A DNA stretch of 8,150 bases, taken from the NCBI GenBank assembly GCA_964388105.1, contig CAYLYQ010000074.1, positions 1 to 8,150 of the forward strand, in the 5' to 3' direction. Positions 1 through 6,260 of this stretch are shown here, in pieces (positions within the stretch are counted from its first letter, which is position 1; each line of letters starts with the position of its first letter). The DNA is from ZC4RG35 sp964388105. Lineage in GTDB: Bacteria > Actinomycetota > Acidimicrobiia > Spongiisociales > ZC4RG35. The translations under genes were made by a program, and so were the position numbers. The notes beneath the pieces were generated by a model that ran no database searches, had not been told where the DNA came from, and saw only the letters and a program-made list of their open reading frames with translations.

Positions 1-36
1 GATCCGGGGCATCGATGACTTGAGGCCCTATTTTCG

Positions 37-48
37 GGTGCGGGCACC
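37..48. repeat. Short inverted repeat upstream of the ppdK -10 element
   Basis: The sequence GGTGC-GG-GCACC is a perfect 5-bp inverted repeat with a 2-bp centre. It ends four bases before the proposed ppdK -10 hexamer, so it lies inside the region RNA polymerase would cover. It could be a repressor operator, but short GC palindromes are common in high-GC DNA, so function is only inferred. Confidence 0.3.
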
Positions 49-52
49 TGGG

Positions 53-58
53 TAATCT
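53..58 (+). promoter_or_regulatory. Putative -10 element of a leaderless ppdK promoter
   Basis: The hexamer TAATCT fits the actinobacterial -10 consensus TANNNT and ends six bases before the GTG start at 65. Transcription would begin at or next to the start codon, giving a leaderless mRNA. No purine-rich Shine-Dalgarno is present between it and the GTG. No convincing -35 box is seen, which is common for such promoters. Confidence 0.5.
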
Positions 59-64
59 GCCTAC

Positions 65-2704
65 GTGCAGTACCTCTTCGACTTCGCCGACGCCGACGGG
101 TCTGACCGCGATCTCCTCGGCGGCAAGGGAGCCGGTCTCGCGGAGATGACCTCTCTCGGCATGCCTGTGCCCCCGGGATTCATCATCACCACCGACACCT
201 GCCGCCGCGCGATGGCGGAGGGGAAGATCCCGGATGACCTCTGGGACGAGGTGGACGCCGCCATCGCCCGTCTCGAGAAGCTGAGTGGCCGGACCTTCGG
301 GTCTGGGCCCGAGCCCCTGCTCCTCTCGGTCCGGTCGGGCGCGAAGTTCTCCATGCCCGGGATGATGGACACGGTCCTCAACATCGGGGTCAACGACGAG
401 GTAGTCGAGGAGCTGATCGCCTGGTCAGGGGACCCTCACTTCGCCTGGGACGTGTACCGGCGCTTCGTCCAGATGTACGGGGACGTCGTGCTCGGCATCG
501 AGGAGCACCGATTCCAGGGTGTCCTGACGCAGCTCCGCGCTCGCCGCGGCGTCAAGAGCGACGCCGACCTCACCGAGGCCGACCTGCACCGCGCCACGCT
601 CGAGTTCAAGGCCATAGTCGACGAGCACCGCCCCGGTCTGCTTCCCAGCGACCCCCGGAAACAGCTGCGGGGCGCCATCGAGGCCGTCTTCAACTCGTGG
701 GGCAACAAGCGAGCTCGGGACTACCGCCGGCTCAACAACATCTCTGAGGACCTGGGGACCGCCGCCAACGTTCAGATGATGGTGTTCGGCGACCTGGGGT
801 CCGACTCCGGCACCGGCGTCTGCTTCACCCGCGACCCGGCGACCGGCGCACGGTCCTACTACGGCGACTACCTGCCCCGGGCCCAAGGCGAGGACGTCGT
901 GTCGGGCGCTCGCAACACGATGACCCTGGACGATCTCTCCGAGCTCCACCCCGAGTGCCACAGCCAGCTCCTCGGCTTCATGGACAAGCTCGAGGACCAC
1001 TTCCGGGACATGATGGACATCGAGTTCACCATCGAGAAGGACCGGCTCTTCATCCTCCAGTCCCGCGTGGGGAAGCGGACGCCCGCCGCCGCAGTCCGCA
1101 TCGCAGTGGCGATGGCGAACGAAGGGTCCATCAGCAAGGCCCAGGCGATCCGGCGCATCGACCCCGCCTCGTTGGAGCAACTCCACCGTCCCCGGATCTC
1201 GCCCACCTTCAAGACGCCTCCACTCGCCAAAGGGGTGGATGCGTCGCCAGGCGCCGCCGTCGGCATCGTGGTGTTCTCCGCCGACGACGCCGTGGAGCGG
1301 GCCAAAGCCGGCGAGGAGGTGATACTGGTCCGCCCCGAGACGACGCCGGACGACATCCACGGCATGGCCGCCGCGGTGGGGATCCTCACCAGCCAGGGCG
1401 GGAAGACATCCCACGCCGCGGTGGTGGCGCGGGGCATGGGCAAGCCGGCAGTCACCGGGGTGGCAGCCCTCAGGGTGGACCTGGAAACAAGGGTGGCTGT
1501 GGTCGGGGGCCGTGAGATCGGCGAGGGAGACACGATCACGATCGACGGCACCGGCGGCGCCTTCTACTTCGGCGCCGTCGAACTGGTCGACCCGGAGCCA
1601 CTCCCGGAACTGGCGACACTCCTCGACTGGGCGGATGAGCTGAAGACCGTCTCGGTCCGGGCCAACGCCGACACCGCCGAAGACGCCGCCGAAGCGAGGC
1701 GGCGCGGTGCCGAAGGAATCGGCCTCGCCCGCACCGAGCACATGTTCATGGGGGAGCGCCTGCGGATCGTGCAGCGAATCATCCTTGCCGCCAACGACCA
1801 CGACCGCACACGCGCCCTCCAGGATCTCGAATCCCAACAGGTCGTCGATTTCGAGGAGCTCCTCGAGGCCATGGACGGTTTCCCGGTCGTCGTGCGCCTC
1901 CTCGATCCGCCACTGCACGAATTCCTCCCCTCCCGCCTCGAGCTGGAACAGGAGGCACTGCGGCGAGTGAGATCCGGCCGAGCTATCGACGATCTTCGGC
2001 AGATGTCCCAGCAGGTGGAGCGCTGGGAAGAGGACAACCCGATGCTCGGCCTCCGAGGGGTCAGACTCGGCCTAATGCTGCCCGAGCTCTACCGGATGCA
2101 GGCCAGGGCGGCGGTCAATGCCCTCTGCCGGCGGCTCGACGCCGGTGGGTCTCCGAAGCTGGAGATCATGATCCCGCTGGTGGGCGTCGTCGAGGAACTG
2201 CGCCGCATGCGCGAGATGATCGAGAAGGAAGTCGCCGAAGCTGCGGAGAAGTCCGGTTACGACCTCGACGTGCCCATCGGAACCATGATCGAGCTGCCGC
2301 GCGCCGCCCTGACAGCCGGAGAGATCGCTCAGGCCGCCGACTTTTTCAGCTTCGGGACCAACGACCTGACCCAGATGACCTACGGGTTGAGCCGGGACGA
2401 CGCCGAGCGGCTCTTCCTCGGCGACTACATCGAGATGGGGGTCTTGCAGACCGACCCGTTCCAGACCATCGACCCGTTCGGTGTCGGCAGGTTGGTCCAG
2501 ATCGCGTGCGCGGAAGGCCGGGCGGCCAATCCCCATCTGGAGTTGGGCGTCTGCGGTGAGCACGGAGGCGAGCCGGCTTCGATTGCCTTCCTCGTCGCGG
2601 CCGGCCTCGACTACGTGTCGTGCAGCCCGCCCCGCGTCGAGGGAGCTCGCGTGGCCGCGGCTCAGGCAGTGGTGACCGACGCCGCCACGAGCGACTCCCG
2701 CTAG
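65..2704 (+). CDS. ppdK: Pyruvate, phosphate dikinase
   Basis: This 879-residue protein has the full length usual for pyruvate, phosphate dikinase, the cytoplasmic enzyme that interconverts ATP + phosphate + pyruvate with AMP + PPi + PEP. The N-terminal nucleotide-binding domain shows GGKGAGLAEM near 19-28, SVRSGAKFSMPGMMDTV at 88-104 and an ILQSR segment near 330-334. The swivelling phosphohistidine domain has GGKTSHAAVVARGMGKP with catalytic His450; Thr448 is the position phosphorylated by the PDRP regulator in related enzymes. The C-terminal PEP/pyruvate barrel has RTEHMF (Arg556), Arg611, Glu743, Asn766-Asp767 and the GVCGEHGGE loop with catalytic Cys830. Most homologues I recall have Met where this one has Lys in GGKTSH. 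The start is GTG at 65, just after a TANNNT box, and the N-terminus aligns with the family. No PDRP-type regulator lies in the window. The stop is shared in a CTAG with the convergent GTPase gene. Confidence 0.97.
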   Translation: MQYLFDFADADGSDRDLLGGKGAGLAEMTSLGMPVPPGFIITTDTCRRAMAEGKIPDDLWDEVDAAIARLEKLSGRTFGSGPEPLLLSVRSGAKFSMPGMMDTVLNIGVNDEVVEELIAWSGDPHFAWDVYRRFVQMYGDVVLGIEEHRFQGVLTQLRARRGVKSDADLTEADLHRATLEFKAIVDEHRPGLLPSDPRKQLRGAIEAVFNSWGNKRARDYRRLNNISEDLGTAANVQMMVFGDLGSDSGTGVCFTRDPATGARSYYGDYLPRAQGEDVVSGARNTMTLDDLSELHPECHSQLLGFMDKLEDHFRDMMDIEFTIEKDRLFILQSRVGKRTPAAAVRIAVAMANEGSISKAQAIRRIDPASLEQLHRPRISPTFKTPPLAKGVDASPGAAVGIVVFSADDAVERAKAGEEVILVRPETTPDDIHGMAAAVGILTSQGGKTSHAAVVARGMGKPAVTGVAALRVDLETRVAVVGGREIGEGDTITIDGTGGAFYFGAVELVDPEPLPELATLLDWADELKTVSVRANADTAEDAAEARRRGAEGIGLARTEHMFMGERLRIVQRIILAANDHDRTRALQDLESQQVVDFEELLEAMDGFPVVVRLLDPPLHEFLPSRLELEQEALRRVRSGRAIDDLRQMSQQVERWEEDNPMLGLRGVRLGLMLPELYRMQARAAVNALCRRLDAGGSPKLEIMIPLVGVVEELRRMREMIEKEVAEAAEKSGYDLDVPIGTMIELPRAALTAGEIAQAADFFSFGTNDLTQMTYGLSRDDAERLFLGDYIEMGVLQTDPFQTIDPFGVGRLVQIACAEGRAANPHLELGVCGEHGGEPASIAFLVAAGLDYVSCSPPRVEGARVAAAQAVVTDAATSDSR

Positions 2705-3387
2705 AGCCGGGCTGCCAGTTCCGCGACGCCGTCGCCGGTGATCGCGCTGGTCAACAGCACTTCGAACCCGTGGTCCTCGGCCGCCGAGGTCAGTGCCCGT
2801 CGCACCTCCTCGGCGCCCGGGCGATCGGCCTTGTTCACCACCACGATGTCGGCAACCTCGAGGATGCCCGCCTTGTCCGCCTGTACCTCATCCCCCCATG
2901 CCGGCGAGACCACCAGCACCACGACATCGGCGACGTTCATGACGTCGACCTCTGACTGACCGACTCCGACGGTCTCGACGATCAGGCGCTCCAGACCCGC
3001 GAGCGCCATGAGCTCCAGCGCCGAGGCGGCCGACGGAGCGAGCCCGCCGAGGTGGCCCCGATTGGCCATGGAGCGGATGTAGACGCCGGGATCGTCGGCG
3101 TGGGACTGCATGCGAATCCGGTCGCCCAGAATCGCCCCGCCGGTCACCGGGCTCGACGGGTCGACTGCGAGCACGCCCACCGTGGAGCCGGCTTCTCGCC
3201 ATCGGCGAACGATGGCGTCGACGAGCGTGGACTTGCCCGCTCCGGGTGGACCGGTGATGCCGATGATCCGACGGGACGGGGCCCCGTCGAGATCGAGCGT
3301 GCCGCCCCGCTCCAGCTCCGTGATCGCCCTTGCCAGGGCCCGGCGGTCACCGGCGCGGACGGATTCGAGGAGGGCCGGATCTGGCAT
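2701..3387 (-). CDS. meaB: MeaB/ArgK-type P-loop GTPase, short form lacking the C-terminal region
   Basis: This 228-residue protein is a G3E/SIMIBI-class GTPase of the MeaB (formerly ArgK/LAO) family, which normally gates and protects adenosylcobalamin-dependent methylmalonyl-CoA mutase. Visible motifs in order: short N-terminal helical part (1-38), Walker A GPPGAGKST at 46-54, the family-typical DPSSPVTGGAILGDRIRM at 77-93 (switch I region), ETVGVGQSEVDV at 138-149 (Walker B/switch II), and base-recognition NKAD at 185-188. The protein stops at GVAELAARL, whereas characterised MeaB proteins run to about 310-335 residues, with a C-terminal dimerisation arm. No continuation is possible downstream because that DNA encodes the conserved ppdK C-terminus. 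No mutase gene is in the window, so the client is unknown; another metallochaperone-like G3E role is possible. The ATG at 3387 lacks a Shine-Dalgarno but has TAGGCT eight bases upstream. Family assignment is firm; the specific role is not. Confidence 0.88.
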   Translation of the reverse strand: MPDPALLESVRAGDRRALARAITELERGGTLDLDGAPSRRIIGITGPPGAGKSTLVDAIVRRWREAGSTVGVLAVDPSSPVTGGAILGDRIRMQSHADDPGVYIRSMANRGHLGGLAPSAASALELMALAGLERLIVETVGVGQSEVDVMNVADVVVLVVSPAWGDEVQADKAGILEVADIVVVNKADRPGAEEVRRALTSAAEDHGFEVLLTSAITGDGVAELAARL

Positions 3388-3395
3388 GACCGGTG

Positions 3396-3401
3396 AGCCT
3401 A
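3396..3401 (-). promoter_or_regulatory. Putative -10 element close to the meaB start
   Basis: On the minus strand TAGGCT matches TANNNT and ends eight bases before the ATG at 3387. No Shine-Dalgarno precedes that ATG. The 27-base nifU-meaB gap may therefore carry a promoter for a leaderless or nearly leaderless meaB mRNA. Co-transcription with the NifU gene remains possible. Confidence 0.3.
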
Positions 3402-3414
3402 CGAGGAGGTCGGG

Positions 3415-3744
3415 TCAGAACGAGGGGATGCTGATGCCGGACGCGGCTTCTTCGAGGCTTCCCGGGCCGTCGGCCGACGCCACCACCTCGGTGACCCCGG
3501 GAACGCGCTCCGTGAGAATGCGCTCGATCCCCGCCTTCAGAGTCATCATCGAGAGCGGGCATCCGCCACAGGCACCGACCATCTCCAGCTCGACGCGCCC
3601 ACCTTCGACCCCGAGCAGCACGATGTCACCACCGTCTGCCTGCACCGCCGGCCGGATGTACTCGAGGGCGGCGTCGAGTGCGGCAGGGTCGATTTCGACG
3701 GGCTCGGCCGTCGAGGGCGTGATGCTGACCGGTGTCTGGGTCAT
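3415..3744 (-). CDS. NifU C-terminal-domain (Nfu-type) Fe-S cluster scaffold/carrier
   Basis: This 109-residue cytoplasmic protein consists almost wholly of one Nfu domain (about residues 18-92). Nfu proteins bind a 4Fe-4S cluster at a subunit interface and deliver it to target enzymes. The hallmark pattern is clear: DGGDIVLL at 38-45, then GACGGCPLSMMTLKAGIE at 57-73 with cluster ligands Cys59 and Cys62, and PGVTEV at 82-87. The N-terminal 17 residues and the tail after 92 are not conserved-looking. The stand-alone domain resembles many bacterial Nfu proteins rather than full NifU or E. coli NfuA. The ATG at 3744 has a modest GAAGG Shine-Dalgarno about 11 bases upstream and a candidate -10 further back. 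The gene lies 27 bases before meaB on the same strand. No suf or isc genes are in the window. Confidence 0.93.
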   Translation of the reverse strand: MTQTPVSITPSTAEPVEIDPAALDAALEYIRPAVQADGGDIVLLGVEGGRVELEMVGACGGCPLSMMTLKAGIERILTERVPGVTEVVASADGPGSLEEAASGISIPSF

Positions 3745-3755
3745 GTCCTGGGAAA

Positions 3756-3787
3756 CCTTCCGGATGGCCTGATTGTTCCTGATCCTA
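3756..3787 (-). promoter_or_regulatory. Putative NifU-gene -10 element and ribosome binding site
   Basis: On the minus strand TAGGAT (3787-3782) fits TANNNT and would give a leader of roughly 30 bases. Within that leader GAAGG (3760-3756) is a plausible but somewhat distant Shine-Dalgarno, 11 bases from the ATG. This contrasts with the apparently leaderless starts elsewhere in the window. No clear -35 hexamer is seen. Confidence 0.35.
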
Positions 3788-3791
3788 ACCC

Positions 3792-3831
3792 GGGCCCGGG
3801 CGTCTCCCAGAAGGCAATCCGCGCCCGGCCC
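3792..3831 (-). terminator. GC-rich hairpin between the second acetyltransferase and the NifU gene
   Basis: Seven bases past the TGA at 3838-3836 the minus strand reads GGGCCGGGCG, and after a 19-base loop CGCCCGGGCCC, forming a 10-bp stem with one bulged G. No U-rich tail follows, so it is not a classical intrinsic terminator, although U-less hairpins are reported as terminators in actinobacteria. The same DNA contains the perfect 12-bp palindrome CCCGGGCCCGGG (3789-3800), which abuts the NifU-gene -10 and could instead be a protein-binding site. Confidence 0.35.
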
Positions 3832-3835
3832 CCGA

Positions 3836-4426
3836 TCAGGTGACCGGGTCCGAGCCCGCGAACGGGTCGTCGAGACGGTCCTCCAGATCCGGATGCAGGG
3901 CGTACCACTCCTCCCGGAGCAGGTCCATCGAGAGGTTGTCCGCGTGACGGCCCGCTTTGAAGATCGCCCCGGGCATCCGCACCGCCACCTTGAAGCCGAG
4001 CTTGGAGAAGGCGGCTACCGCACGCTCGTTCTCGGTCTGGGTGTACAGGCGAACCACTCGCAAGCCCAACTCCTCGAACAGGAACCGGAGCAGGGTGTCA
4101 CCAGCGTCGTGACCGACACCAGTCCCCCAGTGCTCCTTCCGGACCGCCAGGCCCCACGCCGCCTCCCACCGGTCGACGACCTCGGAGTAGGAGATCATGC
4201 CCGCGACGTCACCTGTGTCTTTCACCTCGATCACGAACAACCCGTCGGTCCGGCGGTAGGAGAAGTCGCGGTCCCAGTACCGGCGGCGGATCATCTCCAG
4301 CGTGTAGTCGGGCGGCAAGGTCCGGCTCCATGCCTGCGTGGCGAGGTCGTTGCGCAGCTCGACGAGAACCGGGAGGTCCTCTTCCCGGACCTCCCGCAGG
4401 ATCACCTTCTCACCCTCGAGCGGCAT
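3836..4426 (-). CDS. GNAT family N-acetyltransferase (RimJ/RimL-like)
   Basis: This 196-residue protein has a single GNAT fold and would transfer an acetyl group from acetyl-CoA to an unknown amine, possibly a protein N-terminus or small molecule. It starts with the RimL-style strand VILREVREEDL (8-18). The acetyl-CoA site is LAVRKEHWGTGVG (93-105), followed by a helix and LRVVRLYTQTENERAVAAFSKLGF, where TENERAVAAFSKLGF (131-145) is the usual RimJ/RimL C-terminal signature. Residues after about 172 form an acidic tail. The ATG at 4426 has a strong GGAGGAG ribosome binding site, and the gene begins inside the preceding acetyltransferase gene (17-base overlap), which suggests translational coupling. 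The substrate cannot be told from sequence. The two neighbouring acetyltransferases are too different to look like a recent tandem duplication. Confidence 0.9.
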   Translation of the reverse strand: MPLEGEKVILREVREEDLPVLVELRNDLATQAWSRTLPPDYTLEMIRRRYWDRDFSYRRTDGLFVIEVKDTGDVAGMISYSEVVDRWEAAWGLAVRKEHWGTGVGHDAGDTLLRFLFEELGLRVVRLYTQTENERAVAAFSKLGFKVAVRMPGAIFKAGRHADNLSMDLLREEWYALHPDLEDRLDDPFAGSDPVT

Positions 4427-4940
4427 GCCTCTCCTCCCAGGTCGTCCTGGTCACGATGTACTCGGCCCGATCGAAGTATCGGCCGGCCCGCACCCCCACC
4501 CGGCGCTTCCGGCCCACGAGCTCGCCCCCCAATGAAGTGGCGAAGGCAAGGCCGGGCTCATCCCAACTCGGCACGCCGAACTGGACCAGCAGGGCCGGAG
4601 TGCCGAGGAACAGATGGTCGAAGAGCAGGCGAGTCAAAGTGGTGCCGTGGCCTTGGCGCCGGTGTTCGGGGGCGATCACCACGTGCGCCCACGGGATGAG
4701 GCTGTCCCACCACCAGTCGGCCACGGCGAAGCCCACCACACCGTCGAGGTCGGCGACCCATGCCGCGCCGTGTTCCGAGTCGACCACTTCCTCGACTTCT
4801 CTGGTGATGGATGCCCTGGAGCGCCCCAAAGGGCGATCTCTCTCGAGCCCGGTTCGACCGGCAAGGCCGGGATCCGCGAGGATCCTGACGATCTCTGGCA
4901 CGTCCTCGGACTCAAGCGGGCGAAGCCTTAACACGCTCAC
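4410..4940 (-). CDS. GNAT family N-acetyltransferase
   Basis: This 176-residue protein is a single-domain GNAT acetyltransferase of unknown substrate. The N-terminal strand and helix LRLRPLESEDVPEIVRIL (4-21) are typical. The acetyl-CoA pyrophosphate-binding motif is VVIAPEHRRQGHGTTL (87-102), with Arg94-x-x-Gly97-x-Gly99 matching the R/Q-x-x-G-x-G/A rule. WVADLDGVVGFAVADWWW (61-78) supplies central strands. The family's C-terminal strand and helix are less standard here. The start is taken as GTG at 4940; a second GTG two codons later is equally possible. The gene follows murA by 56 bases on the same strand, a spacer holding two small hairpins, and its 3' end overlaps the next acetyltransferase gene. 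A rare TTA leucine codon occurs at codon 4. Confidence 0.88.
   Translation of the reverse strand: MSVLRLRPLESEDVPEIVRILADPGLAGRTGLERDRPLGRSRASITREVEEVVDSEHGAAWVADLDGVVGFAVADWWWDSLIPWAHVVIAPEHRRQGHGTTLTRLLFDHLFLGTPALLVQFGVPSWDEPGLAFATSLGGELVGRKRRVGVRAGRYFDRAEYIVTRTTWEERHAARG
4431..4437 (-). promoter_or_regulatory. Strong Shine-Dalgarno of the second acetyltransferase
   Basis: On the minus strand GGAGGAG ends four bases before the ATG at 4426. It lies inside the 3' end of the upstream acetyltransferase gene and fixes the start of the downstream one. It is the clearest ribosome binding site in the window and shows that operon-internal genes can use Shine-Dalgarno initiation here. Confidence 0.7.
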
Positions 4941-4946
4941 GGATCT

Positions 4947-4952
4947 GTTCTA
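4947..4952 (-). promoter_or_regulatory. Weak -10-like hexamer before the first acetyltransferase
   Basis: On the minus strand TAGAAC ends six bases before the GTG at 4940, the same spacing as the ppdK box. It departs from TANNNT at the last base. No Shine-Dalgarno is visible here, so a leaderless start is possible, but so is read-through from murA. Confidence 0.2.
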
Positions 4953-4953
4953 G

Positions 4954-4987
4954 CGGCTCGCAGAGCCGGACGCGGTGTGGTTACCGC
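4954..4987 (-). terminator. Two adjacent small hairpins after murA
   Basis: The 56-base murA-acetyltransferase gap holds two inverted repeats. On the plus strand these are GCGGT-6 bases-ACCGC (4972-4987) and CGGCTC-GCA-GAGCCG (4954-4968), separated by three bases. Read from murA they would form two successive hairpins, without a U tract. They could act as a U-less terminator or attenuator; alternatively the second, one base from the weak -10-like hexamer, could be an operator. Confidence 0.35.
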
Positions 4988-4996
4988 CCGAGCGCC

Positions 4997-6247
4997 TCAC
5001 GAGCGCCCGACGGCACCCCCGAGGGCGGCGAGCCGGAGGGCGAAGTCCTCGTAGCCCCGATCGATGTGCGTGACCTCGTCCACGGTGGTGACTCCGTCGG
5101 CCACCAGACCGGCGATGACCAGGGCCGCCCCGGCGCGAATGTCCGTGGCCAGGACTGGACAGCCAGACAACCGGGGGACCCCCCGGATCACGGCATGGGC
5201 ACCTTCCACCGCGATGTCGGCCCCCATCCGGGCCAGTTCGCCCACGTAACGGAACCGGGCGTCGTAGAGGTTCTCGGTTATCACGGAGATCCCCGACGCC
5301 ACGCTGAGATACGCCACCATCTGCGGGTGCATGTCGGTATGGAAGCCCGGGTACGGGAGGGTGGCGAAGTCCACCGGAGCCGGCCGTTCCGGGCCGCGGA
5401 CCCGAAGCCAGTCGTCCCCCCTCTCCACCTCGCAACCTGAGTCCTCGAGCTTCCGCAGCTCCATTCGCAGGTGGCCGGGCCGGCATCTGGTCACGGTGAC
5501 GTCCCCGGAGGTGATCGCACCGGCCAGCGCGTAGGTCCCCGCCTCCAACCGATCGGGTACGGCGTCGTGGTCGACGGGGCTGAGGCGCTCCACGCCGTCG
5601 ATGGTGACGAGGGAGGTTCCTCCACCTTTGATGCGGGCGCCCATCGCGTTGAGCTGGGCGATCAGGTCCTCGATCTCGGGCTCCCTGGCCGCGTTGACGA
5701 TGGTGGTGCGCCCCTCGGCCAGCACACCGGCGAACAAGAGGTTTTCGGTCGCCCCGACCGACGGAAAGGGGAGCTCCACCTCGGTGCCGCGCAGGCGGCC
5801 GTCGACGCGGCCGACGAGCTCGCCATGGACCAGCTCGAACTCGGCCCCCATCTGCTCCAGGCCCTCCAGATGCCACTCGATGGGGCGAGCGCCCAGGTCG
5901 TCGCCGCCCGGGAGCGCCACCCGTGCGATGCCGCACCGTGCCAGCAGCGGCCCGAGCACGACGATCGACGCCCTCATTGCCCTGACCAGCTCGATCGGCG
6001 CCTCCGGCCGGGGTTCCTCGGGCACGACCGTCCACAGCTCGTGGTCTCCGAACTCCACCTTGCAGCCCGTGTGTCTGAGGACCTCTGCCATCAGGTCGAC
6101 GTCGAGGATGCGCGGGACGTTCCCGAGGCGGTGCCTCCCCGGGGCCAGCAGAGCGGCCACCATTTCCTTGAGCACGGCGTTCTTGGCGCCACGGACCCCG
6201 ACGGTCCCGGACAGGGGGCGACCCCCTTCAACCGTGATGGTGGGCAT
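4997..6247 (-). CDS. murA: UDP-N-acetylglucosamine 1-carboxyvinyltransferase (natural Cys-to-Asp active site)
   Basis: MurA transfers enolpyruvate from PEP to UDP-GlcNAc in the cytoplasm, the first committed step of peptidoglycan synthesis. From the ATG at 6247 the protein is 416 residues, close to E. coli MurA, and key residues fall in register: Lys22 in RGAKNA, Arg121 in GARP, Asp305 in HTDMHPQ and Arg397 in HIDRGYE. The catalytic-loop cysteine (Cys115 in E. coli) is replaced by Asp116 in PGGDDLGARP, as in mycobacterial and chlamydial MurA, which are intrinsically insensitive to fosfomycin. An in-frame GTG at 6280 would add 11 residues of low-complexity character. I prefer 6247 because the family start MPTITVEGG lies there and a TANNNT box sits seven bases upstream, so the GTG would not be in the transcript. 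The gene is divergent from rpiB and heads the minus-strand gene run. Confidence 0.96.
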   Translation of the reverse strand: MPTITVEGGRPLSGTVGVRGAKNAVLKEMVAALLAPGRHRLGNVPRILDVDLMAEVLRHTGCKVEFGDHELWTVVPEEPRPEAPIELVRAMRASIVVLGPLLARCGIARVALPGGDDLGARPIEWHLEGLEQMGAEFELVHGELVGRVDGRLRGTEVELPFPSVGATENLLFAGVLAEGRTTIVNAAREPEIEDLIAQLNAMGARIKGGGTSLVTIDGVERLSPVDHDAVPDRLEAGTYALAGAITSGDVTVTRCRPGHLRMELRKLEDSGCEVERGDDWLRVRGPERPAPVDFATLPYPGFHTDMHPQMVAYLSVASGISVITENLYDARFRYVGELARMGADIAVEGAHAVIRGVPRLSGCPVLATDIRAGAALVIAGLVADGVTTVDEVTHIDRGYEDFALRLAALGGAVGRS

Positions 6248-6254
6248 TGCGGGC

Positions 6255-6260
6255 AATGTA
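6255..6260 (-). promoter_or_regulatory. Putative -10 element of a leaderless murA promoter
   Basis: On the minus strand TACATT fits TANNNT and ends seven bases before the ATG at 6247. No purine-rich ribosome binding site lies between. It occupies one side of the 79-base murA/rpiB divergent spacer. An imperfect 12-bp palindrome (6270-6281, one mismatched pair) lies nine bases upstream of it. Confidence 0.5.

Noticed and set aside
425..1918. 497-codon open frame antisense to ppdK
   Set aside because: It is a shadow of the strong codon bias of ppdK. The predicted protein is low-complexity, rich in Gly, Val, His and Asp, with no recognisable motif, while the opposite strand is clearly conserved PPDK.
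2701..3387. MeaB shortness as a frameshifted pseudogene
   Set aside because: All GTPase motifs are intact and in frame. The missing part cannot be encoded in another frame downstream because that DNA is the conserved 3' end of ppdK.
3773..4699. 308-codon plus-strand frame opposite the acetyltransferases
   Set aside because: Arg/Pro-rich shadow frame. Both GNAT genes on the other strand have intact conserved motifs.
3836..4940. The two acetyltransferases as a recent tandem duplication
   Set aside because: Apart from the general GNAT fold their sequences share no extended identity, and their motifs and lengths differ.
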